A stretch of 64,000 nucleotides of DNA from Accumulibacter sp. (GTDB lineage Bacteria; Pseudomonadota; Gammaproteobacteria; Burkholderiales; Rhodocyclaceae), in NCBI RefSeq assembly GCF_023806565.1, contig NZ_JAMTDV010000062.1, positions 25,198 to 89,197 of the forward strand, written 5' to 3'. Below the pieces are notes generated by a model. It was not told the origin of the DNA, did no database searches, and was given only the letters and a program-made list of their open reading frames with translations. Position 1 is the stretch's first letter, and each line of letters opens with the position of its first letter. Position numbers and translations under genes: made by a program. This document shows, in pieces, positions 36,688 to 42,735 of the stretch.

Positions 36688-37860
36688 ATGAATGAGGCGG
36701 TAGACGCGCCGGGTCGGGAAACGCAGGAACTGCAACGTGCTTTCGACCTGTTCAACCAGGTTTCACGGGCACTGACCCTGGCCTACCAGGAATTGCAGGG
36801 ACGCGTCGAATCATTGACGGCCGAGCTGGCAGTGGCCAATGGCGAACTGCGTCGCCAATACGAGGCAAAGGAGGCGCTTTCGGAGCGCCTGTCGCTGTTG
36901 CTCAACGCCTTGCCGGCAGGGGTGGTGGTGCTCGACAGCTCGGCCTGTGTCAGCGAGGCCAATCCTGCCGCGCTGCAGCTGTTCGGTCCGGCGGTGGTCG
37001 GTGCCGTCTGGCCGCTGCTGGTACAGACAAGATTGGTGGCGACCGACGCGCCGGGTGAATGGCAATTCGCAGACCGGCGCCTGTCGATCGTCGAAAGTCC
37101 GCTTGATTCGGCTGGTGGACGGATTCTGCTGATTCACGATGTCACCGCGGCGCACGGCCTGAAGGTCGAGCTCGAACGCAAGCAGCGCCTGGCAGCGATG
37201 GGCGAGATGGCGGCGGCGCTGGCGCACCAGTTGCGAACTCCACTGGCGACGGCGTTGCTGTACAGTGCCAACCTCGGTCGAGCCGATCTCGCCGAAGCGG
37301 CTCGCGCCCGCTTTGCGGAAAAAACCATGGCGCAGTTGCAGCGCCTCGAACGCTTGATCCAGGAGGTGCTGCTCTTTGCACGCGGCGAGAGCATTGGTCG
37401 TGACGTGATTCCCGTCGGCCAGTTGCTTGGCGACGCAGCGCAAACCGTGCAGCCCTTGTTTCTGGAGAAGAACGTCGCTTTTCGGGTAGACTGCCGAGTT
37501 GGCGAGATGGCCGTTACCGGCAGTCGCAAAGCCTTGGCGGGGGCATTGGTGAATCTGCTCGAGAATGCCCTGCAGGCCTGTGTCGCCGGCGGGCAGGTGA
37601 TGCTCGAGGCCACCCACGTTGACGCGCAACTGTGCATCAGCGTACGCGATACCGGTGCCGGAATTGCACCGGAGGTGCGGCCGCGCGTCTTCGAGCCTTT
37701 CTTCACGACGCGCGGGCACGGAACCGGACTCGGTCTGGCGATCGCGCTTGGCGTGGCGCGGGCGCACGGAGGCACGATCAAGGTCAATTCGATCGCCGGC
37801 GAGGGATCGGAATTCATCGTTCTGCTGCCTGGCGATGCGGCGGCAGACCGAGCGGACTGA
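36688..37860 (+). CDS. flrB: Soluble flagellar sensor kinase FlrB (FleS)
   Basis: FlrB/FleS phosphorylates FlrC/FleR to switch on sigma-54-dependent hook and basal-body genes. The 390-residue protein has no membrane segment. It has an N-terminal helical stretch, a PAS-like domain (about residues 65-155), the dimerisation segment with phosphoacceptor H180 in MAAALAHQLRTPLATAL, and an ATPase domain with LVNLLENALQA and RDTGAGIAPE. The ATG at 36688 is preferred; a TTG 21 bases upstream would lie inside the divergent fliF promoter. flrC follows nine bases after its stop. Confidence 0.92.
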   Translation: MNEAVDAPGRETQELQRAFDLFNQVSRALTLAYQELQGRVESLTAELAVANGELRRQYEAKEALSERLSLLLNALPAGVVVLDSSACVSEANPAALQLFGPAVVGAVWPLLVQTRLVATDAPGEWQFADRRLSIVESPLDSAGGRILLIHDVTAAHGLKVELERKQRLAAMGEMAAALAHQLRTPLATALLYSANLGRADLAEAARARFAEKTMAQLQRLERLIQEVLLFARGESIGRDVIPVGQLLGDAAQTVQPLFLEKNVAFRVDCRVGEMAVTGSRKALAGALVNLLENALQACVAGGQVMLEATHVDAQLCISVRDTGAGIAPEVRPRVFEPFFTTRGHGTGLGLAIALGVARAHGGTIKVNSIAGEGSEFIVLLPGDAAADRAD

Positions 37861-37869
37861 ACGAAGGCG

Positions 37870-39228
37870 ATGGCACGAGTTTTACCGATTCTGGTCGTCG
37901 AGGACGACGCGGCGCTGCGCGAGGCAGTCAGTGATACCCTCGAGCTCGCGGGTCAGAGCGTGCTTTCGGTCGCCGATGGCGACGAGGCTCTGCAGCTCCT
38001 GGCAAGGCAGTCCGTCTCGCTGGTGGTCAGCGACGTGCGCATGCTACCAATCGACGGCATCACGCTGCTCAGGGAGATTCGCAGCCGCTTTCCGGAGTTG
38101 CCGGTCGTCCTGATGACTGCTTTCGGTGATGTCGACCGGGCGGTGGAAGCCATGCGCGCCGGCGCCTGCGACTTCCTGCTCAAGCCCTTCGAGCCGCAGG
38201 CTCTGCTCGAACACGTGATGCGCTACCGCTTGCCGGAGTCGCTCGACGATGAGCGAGTGATTGCCAGCGATCCGGCGAGCAGCAGTCTGTTCGCTCTCGC
38301 CCGGCGCGTCGCCCAGACTGACGCCACGGTCCTGCTCACCGGCGAGAGCGGAGTGGGCAAGGAAGTGGTGGCGCGCTACATTCACCGGAATTCAGCGCGC
38401 GCTGGCGGTCCGTTCGTTGCCATCAACTGTGCTGCGATTCCGGACAGCCTGCTGGAAGCGACGCTCTTCGGTCACGAGAAGGGTGCTTTCAGCGGCGCGC
38501 AACAGGCGCAGGCAGGCAAGTTCGAACAGGCTCAGAACGGTACGCTGCTGCTCGACGAGATCACCGAAATGCCCCTTGCCCTGCAGGCCAAGCTGCTGCG
38601 GGTTCTACAAGAGCGGGAGGTGGAGCGGGTGGGCGGCAAGCGACCGATTGCGCTCGATATCCGCGTCATCGCCACCTCCAATCGCGACATTGCGGACAGC
38701 GTGGCGAAAGGCCTGTTTCGCGAGGATCTGTTCTATCGGCTGAACGTTTTCCCGCTGCTCATCCCCGGGTTGCGGCAACGTCATCGGGACATCGTTCCTC
38801 TGGCGCGACATTTCCTGGCGGCACACGGCGGCAGAGCGGGTCGTCCGCGTCTGCGTCTCTCCCCAGCCGCTGAGGCCGCCTTGCAACGCCACTCGTGGCC
38901 CGGTAATGTGCGCGAGTTGGAGAACATCATCCAGCGGGCGGTGATTCTCGCAGCCGGCGACCTTGTCGACGTCGATGCGCTGCACCTTGCGGTCGATCGC
39001 GCAATCGATCCGCAGGCGATCGAGGGCAGCACAGAGCCGGCCGGCACACAATCCGTTTCGGCGGAAGCGAGCCACGACATGCGGGAGGTGGAGCGCGCAC
39101 ACATCCTGCACACCCTGCAGGCGGTGGGAGGATCACGCAAGCTGGCCGGGCAGAGGCTTGGCATTCCCGAGCGGACCTTGCGCTACAAGTTGCGACAATA
39201 TCGTATGGAGGGCTATCTGAAAGGGTGA
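37870..39228 (+). CDS. flrC: Sigma-54-dependent flagellar activator FlrC (FleR)
   Basis: FlrC/FleR is an NtrC-family regulator. The 452-residue product has a receiver domain with phosphoacceptor D55, an AAA+ domain with Walker A GESGVGKE (residues 158-165), and a C-terminal Fis-type helix-turn-helix (GGSRKLAGQRLGIPERTLRY). The loop that contacts sigma-54 reads GAFSGA (205-210), where most relatives have GAFTGA. The likely targets are the sigma-54-type sites before flgB, fliE, fliF and possibly cheY. The gene follows flrB by nine bases and precedes fliE. Confidence 0.95.
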   Translation: MARVLPILVVEDDAALREAVSDTLELAGQSVLSVADGDEALQLLARQSVSLVVSDVRMLPIDGITLLREIRSRFPELPVVLMTAFGDVDRAVEAMRAGACDFLLKPFEPQALLEHVMRYRLPESLDDERVIASDPASSSLFALARRVAQTDATVLLTGESGVGKEVVARYIHRNSARAGGPFVAINCAAIPDSLLEATLFGHEKGAFSGAQQAQAGKFEQAQNGTLLLDEITEMPLALQAKLLRVLQEREVERVGGKRPIALDIRVIATSNRDIADSVAKGLFREDLFYRLNVFPLLIPGLRQRHRDIVPLARHFLAAHGGRAGRPRLRLSPAAEAALQRHSWPGNVRELENIIQRAVILAAGDLVDVDALHLAVDRAIDPQAIEGSTEPAGTQSVSAEASHDMREVERAHILHTLQAVGGSRKLAGQRLGIPERTLRYKLRQYRMEGYLKG

Positions 39229-39249
39229 TCGCCCATGTGGTGTTCGTTC

Positions 39250-39265
39250 TGGCGCAATAGTTGCT
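39250..39265 (+). promoter_or_regulatory. Sigma-54 promoter of fliE
   Basis: The bases read TGGCGCA, four bases, TTGCT, with the invariant GG and GC correctly spaced. The expected start is near 39276, 22 bases before the fliE ATG. It lies just downstream of flrC, so fliE can be expressed separately from flrBC. Confidence 0.7.
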
Positions 39266-39297
39266 TGAATGAATCGGGCGGGAAAGGAAAAAATCGT

Positions 39298-39624
39298 ATG
39301 GATACCAAGGGTATTGACCAGATGTTGAGCATGTTGCAAGCAAGTTCGCTGGCAGCGGCCGGCGGTCGCCCCGATGAGGCGCAGACCACGTCGGCGGCCG
39401 GGGTGGACTTTGCGCAGGTGCTGCAGACTTCAATCGCCCAAGTCAGTCAGACGCAGCAAAGGGCGGAGGCGATGGCGGCAAGTTTTGCCGGCGGCAACAG
39501 TAACGAGAATCTGCACGAGGTGATGATCGAGCTGCAGAAGGCGAACATATCCTTTCAGGAAATGATTCAAGTGCGCAACAAACTCGTCTCAGCGTATCAC
39601 GACGTGATGAACATGCAGGTCTGA
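39298..39624 (+). CDS. fliE: Flagellar MS-ring/rod junction protein FliE
   Basis: FliE joins the MS ring to the rod. The 108-residue product has a disordered N terminus and the conserved C-terminal half containing NSNENLHEVMIELQKANISF followed by QEMIQVRNKLVSAYHDVMNM. The ATG at 39298 is chosen for the family length and is preceded by GGAAAGGAAAAAATCGT. In this genome it is separate from fliF, which is transcribed the other way about 2.7 kb upstream; it has its own sigma-54 promoter. Confidence 0.94.
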   Translation: MDTKGIDQMLSMLQASSLAAAGGRPDEAQTTSAAGVDFAQVLQTSIAQVSQTQQRAEAMAASFAGGNSNENLHEVMIELQKANISFQEMIQVRNKLVSAYHDVMNMQV

Positions 39625-39658
39625 ATCTATCTCGCGCTACAACGTATGTGGCGCAGAC

Positions 39659-39687
39659 TTGTATTTGTGGCCAGCGGCTCGCATAAT
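39659..39687 (+). promoter_or_regulatory. Candidate sigma-70 promoter of ssrA
   Basis: TTGTAT at 39659-39664 and CATAAT at 39682-39687 are separated by exactly 17 bases. The -10 box is good (five of six), while the -35 box keeps only TTG. The predicted start near 39693 agrees with where the acceptor piece of the tmRNA should begin. Confidence 0.55.
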
Positions 39688-39692
39688 GCTCG

Positions 39693-39923
39693 ACATGGTC
39701 GTAATTCCGGCAAGCCGGAAGCGTTCTGGACGCGGGTTCGATTCCCGCCACCTCCACCACTGCGGGGGTGTACTGGTTTCGACAGGGTGACAGATGGGGA
39801 GCAGGCGACCCGAAAGGCGACGGACGTAATCCGAGCAAATCCATAAACGCCAACGATGAGCGTTTCGCACTGGCCGCTTGAGGCCTGCTGAGGACGTAGC
39901 CGTCCGATAAACAGAATGGCTAT
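39693..39923 (+). ncRNA. ssrA: Circularly permuted two-piece tmRNA
   Basis: The normally 3' part of tmRNA comes first. A T stem GCGGG/CCCGC closes the loop TTCGATT (39732-39748). CACCTCC follows (39749-39755), then A and CCA ending at 39759. After four bases (39760-39763) the normally 5' part begins with GGGGGTG (39764-39770), then TACTGGTTTCGACAGGG, like the start of ordinary tmRNAs. GGGGGTG pairs with CACCTCC as a seven-base acceptor stem with one G-U pair. A hairpin (TTCCGG/CCGGAA around CAAG) lies in the acceptor piece. The encoded tag is ANDERFALAA. tmRNA rescues stalled ribosomes with SmpB. The outer ends (39693 and 39923) are estimates; the internal ends follow from the stem and the CCA. 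Confidence 0.93.
39849..39881 (+). CDS. tmRNA proteolysis-tag reading frame
   Basis: The resume codon is GCC at 39849, followed by codons for NDERFALAA and a TGA stop at 39879-39881. The encoded tag ANDERFALAA ends in the LAA degron recognised by ClpXP-type proteases. It is part of ssrA, not a free gene. Confidence 0.9.
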   Translation, partial: ANDERFALAA

Positions 39924-39947
39924 CGGTGGGGGCCCCGGCCCCCACCG
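39924..39947 (+). terminator. GC-rich hairpin after ssrA
   Basis: A perfect ten-base stem (CGGTGGGGGC with GCCCCCACCG) around the loop CCCG directly follows the tmRNA coding piece. Only three T residues follow (TCGTTTACC), so it is a moderate terminator or a processing structure. Confidence 0.55.
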
Positions 39948-40185
39948 TCGTTTACCCCGCTCTTTCCCCGGCGATGCGAGGGCAGCCGCCCCGCGAATCG
40001 TCGCTGGCGGCACGAGCAGGCAGTTTGCCAAGAAATCGTCGCGAGCAGGCCGCGATGCAAAGCGCGCGCGAACGACAAAACAGTGTGCACAGAGTGTGCG
40101 CAGGAAGGGGCGCGAAGGAGAAAAAGCGCAGAACGGCCGCGCCAAGCCTATCCACGAGCTCCGAGAGTTCCGACAGACCGTCGGG
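39948..40185. other. Intergenic stretch without recognisable gene
   Basis: No supported coding region, RNA or repeat is seen here. It lies between the hairpin after ssrA and the stop of the minus-strand gene at 40186. Frames open across it lack a ribosome-binding site and a family-like product. Confidence 0.5.
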
Positions 40186-40551
40186 TCAGGTATCCTGGGC
40201 CGCGTGGCCGACTTGCTGAGTGTGGCAGTCACCAAAGCCGGTCACCTGCGATTCGAGTTCGTCGAAGGTGCAGGCCGGTTTCTGGCTCAGTTGCGCCAAG
40301 CGCCGAAGCAGCCGCTGCTGGGCAAAGACTTGCGAAGGATCGGGCTTGCCCAACAGGTATTCCGAGCCGCGCTTGGTCTTCACCACCATCGAGTTCACAT
40401 CCACGCTGTAACCGGTAACGGGGGACGTCCTGATATGTGACGACGTCGGGAAGCGAGGATTGCTGCCATAGACTCGACCTTCAATACACACCAGCGACTC
40501 ACCGTCGCGGGTAATGAGTTCGAGCATCTTCCAGTTGTTCAGAATGTTCAT
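40186..40551 (-). CDS. Conserved-looking hypothetical protein, 121 residues
   Basis: I cannot name this protein. It begins MNILNNWKMLELITRDGESL and contains IEGRVYGSNPRFPTSSHIRT, then VTGYSVDVNSMVVKTKRGSE. Asparagine- and threonine-rich beta-like sequence is followed by a helical tail. There is no signal peptide or membrane helix. The ATG follows CTGGAGCAACGCAA, a good ribosome-binding site. The gene and its upstream region are visibly lower in GC than the flagellar genes. A TAGAAT box (rc of 40600-40605) about 50 bases upstream could be its -10 element. It lies between ssrA and a phosphotransferase gene. Confidence 0.65.
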   Translation of the reverse strand: MNILNNWKMLELITRDGESLVCIEGRVYGSNPRFPTSSHIRTSPVTGYSVDVNSMVVKTKRGSEYLLGKPDPSQVFAQQRLLRRLAQLSQKPACTFDELESQVTGFGDCHTQQVGHAAQDT

Positions 40552-40739
40552 TGCGTTGCTCCAGCATCTGCGAGACGCGAAGTTCCGAAAGACTACCGCA
40601 TTCTACGCGATAAATCGACTCTGTGAGTGCTTGCCGGAAAACTCCGCGAGTCGTTCGCACGTATCCGGTGACATCGCCGTTTGCGCTCCCGATCGGACAC
40701 TTAGGCGGCAAGCAAGAATCTTGCCAATCGCTCGATAAC
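40552..40739. other. Lower-GC intergenic stretch
   Basis: This 188-base gap between two minus-strand genes contains a possible -10 box (TAGAAT on the minus strand at 40605-40600). A minus-strand frame crossing it (40753 to 40499) has no ribosome-binding site and overlaps the next gene, so I do not call it. Confidence 0.4.
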
Positions 40740-40895
40740 CTATTGTTTCTCATTAAAGCAGACTCTTAGAATCTTTTTCCGCAGTCCACGGCGGACGGCG
40801 ATGTAAAGTTTTTCGACATCCGATTCCGGCAAGAAGGCGGCGAGGCCATGCGCGGCAAAGGAGCACAGTTCGGCGTGCACAGCAGTCTGATTCAC
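40740..40895 (-). CDS. Small unknown protein, 51 residues
   Basis: A GTG at 40895 is preceded by a perfect AGGAGG with five bases of spacing, ten bases after the stop of the phosphotransferase/ATPase gene, and the frame runs to TAG at 40740. The product starts VNQTAVHAELCSFAAHGLAA and continues FLPESDVEKLYIAVRRGLRK, ending with a basic tail (KKILRVCFNEKQ). It has no signal peptide. The strong ribosome-binding site and tight spacing suggest it is translated together with the upstream gene. I recognise no family and propose no function. Confidence 0.55.
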   Translation of the reverse strand: MNQTAVHAELCSFAAHGLAAFLPESDVEKLYIAVRRGLRKKILRVCFNEKQ

Positions 40896-40905
40896 ATACA
40901 CCTCC

Positions 40906-42420
40906 TCACAGTGGCAGGTTCCATGGCTGCAGGACATGCTCGATCTCTTCCGCGCCCAGCACCTCGATGCGCGCCAACTGCCGCTCCAGTACCGCAAGCG
41001 TTGCCTCGGATGCATCGCTACCCTTGGCCAGCCGGCCGCGAATTCGCGCACGCAGTTGCGTTGGTTTGGCCTGCGGCGCGATGATGAAGAAAGCGACTCC
41101 GGCCTGCCGTGCCAGCTCGCGAAAGACGTCGCGCCGCGAGCGCTCGAGGAAGGCGGCGTCGACGATTACCGACCAGCCGGCAGCGAGCAGCATGGACGTC
41201 AGTTCGCGCAGTCGTTCGTAGGTGAGTTCCCCGGCCTTGGCGGAGTAGATGCCGCTGTTGGTGGTTGAGCCACTGGCGGCATTGGCTACCAGTCCGAACA
41301 GGCGCTTGCGCTCGACGTCGGAACGCAGGCGCAGCGTTGCCGCCGCCTGATCGCGCAGCAGGAGCAGCCGAGACGCACGGCTCTTGCCGCATCCCGCGAC
41401 GCCGTGAGTGATGATCAACCGCGCTGGTGGTGGCGCGATCAGGCGCTCGGCCAGTGCCAGATAGTGAACTGCCTGAGCCGCATCGACTCCGGTCTGCCTC
41501 GCCCGAATCGCTGCCACCTTCGCGCGCACGAGAGCCCGATACACGGCATAGAAGCGCAGAACCCGGACCGCGTCGTAGTCACCGGTGCGCGCCAGCCACT
41601 CGTTTGTCAGCCAGCAGGCCAGACCGGGTTGACCGTGGTCGAGCAGGTCGACGTAGGTGAACGCGATCTCACTGGCCACGTCGATCCAGCGCAGGTCTTC
41701 GCTGAATTCGATGCAGTCGAACAGCGTTATCTGGTCATCGATCAGTACCAGGTTGGCGAGATGCAGGTCGCCGTGACATTCGCGTATCCGGCCCGCTGTC
41801 TTGCGCGCGGCAAGATGGGGTTGCAGGCGTGCCGACTCCGCTGACGTCCATTCGGCCAGCCGCGCTAGACGCTCCCGTGCCGCGCCTTCGCCCAACAGGC
41901 CTGGCAATTCGTCGAAATTCTCGCGCACCGGACCCAGAACCTGTACAGCGTCACCAAAGCGGCTCGTCGGCGCGGCGACGGCTGCAAGTTCATGGAAGGT
42001 GGCGATCGTGCCAGCGAGTTCGGAGACGTGTTGCGCCCGCAATTGCCCGCGCCGGCAGAGTCGGTCCAGGCGGCCGCTTTCGGAGAAACGACGCATCTTT
42101 ACCGCGAATTCGATCACCGTGCCGGTGCCGCCGATCCTCGGGTTCTCCGCCGGGCCGACGATCGCGACGACTGCCAGATACAGCCGCGGCGAATAGCGGC
42201 GGTTGAGACGCACCTCGGCTTCGCAGCAGATTTGCCGTCGAGCAAGCGTACCGTAATCGAGAAAGGGCAGTACGACCGGTTTTTTGATCTTGTAGACGAA
42301 ATCGCCCGCCAGCAGCAGCCATGACGCGTGCGTTTCGATCAGCTCCACACTCGTTGCCGGGTCGGGATAGCGTTCCGGATCGAGCAGCGCAGCGATAAGC
42401 GGTGGCAGGGACTTGTTCAT
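40906..42420 (-). CDS. Bifunctional aminoglycoside-phosphotransferase-like / P-loop ATPase fusion
   Basis: The 504-residue protein joins two parts. The N-terminal part (about 1-330) resembles aminoglycoside/choline phosphotransferases, with the catalytic ECHGDLHLANLVLIDD and the metal-binding LFDCIEFSEDLRW. The C-terminal part (about 335-504) is a nucleotide-kinase-like P-loop domain with THGVAGCGKSRASRLLLL and VIVDAAFLERSRRD. Such fusions are known in proteobacteria, but the substrate is not known; antibiotic modification should not be assumed. The ATG follows AAGGTACGAAACG. Its own promoter region is shared with the divergent channel gene. Confidence 0.85.
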   Translation of the reverse strand: MNKSLPPLIAALLDPERYPDPATSVELIETHASWLLLAGDFVYKIKKPVVLPFLDYGTLARRQICCEAEVRLNRRYSPRLYLAVVAIVGPAENPRIGGTGTVIEFAVKMRRFSESGRLDRLCRRGQLRAQHVSELAGTIATFHELAAVAAPTSRFGDAVQVLGPVRENFDELPGLLGEGAARERLARLAEWTSAESARLQPHLAARKTAGRIRECHGDLHLANLVLIDDQITLFDCIEFSEDLRWIDVASEIAFTYVDLLDHGQPGLACWLTNEWLARTGDYDAVRVLRFYAVYRALVRAKVAAIRARQTGVDAAQAVHYLALAERLIAPPPARLIITHGVAGCGKSRASRLLLLRDQAAATLRLRSDVERKRLFGLVANAASGSTTNSGIYSAKAGELTYERLRELTSMLLAAGWSVIVDAAFLERSRRDVFRELARQAGVAFFIIAPQAKPTQLRARIRGRLAKGSDASEATLAVLERQLARIEVLGAEEIEHVLQPWNLPL

Positions 42421-42735
42421 CGTTTCGTACCTTGCGGGTTGCCGGCAACAAGGACCTTCGCCATTCGGTGAGCTTGCCTGGGCGCCGGCTGTTGGCCGTC
42501 AGGCTCGTGTCGCCGAAGTCTCCGGACCAGCCGGGGTTGACGCTGCGGCCGGAGCCTGCGGAATCGTTACGCATCTCGATCGGCTGCGCGAGTCAGCAAT
42601 CTACACCCTTGACGCGGACAAGGCACCTGCGGCGCCTGGCGGTGATCAGTCGGCGCTTTCGCGGCCGCATTTGACGCGTTCGGGTCGAGCGCGGATACTT
42701 GGTCCTGGGCGCGGAAAGGTTCGCGTGGGGGGGCG
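42421..42735. other. Divergent intergenic region, no gene recognised
   Basis: These 315 bases separate the phosphotransferase/ATPase gene (minus) from the potassium-channel gene (plus) and must hold both promoters. It is GC-rich; I see no clear -35/-10 pair, repeat or RNA. A frame across it encodes nothing family-like. Confidence 0.5.

Noticed and set aside
39443-39945. Minus-strand frames containing GIEPAS- and ESNPRP-like text opposite ssrA
   Set aside because: They are antisense translations of the tRNA-like part of tmRNA, a well-known source of false genes; the RNA structure on the plus strand explains the sequence fully.
40499-40753. 84-codon minus-strand frame between the two small genes near 40.6 kb
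   Set aside because: It overlaps the start of the 121-residue gene by about 50 bases and its ATG lies inside the previous coding end with no ribosome-binding site.
40906-42420. Reading the phosphotransferase fusion as an antibiotic-resistance gene
   Set aside because: The catalytic motif is shared by many kinases of unrelated substrates; nothing in sequence or context indicates aminoglycosides.
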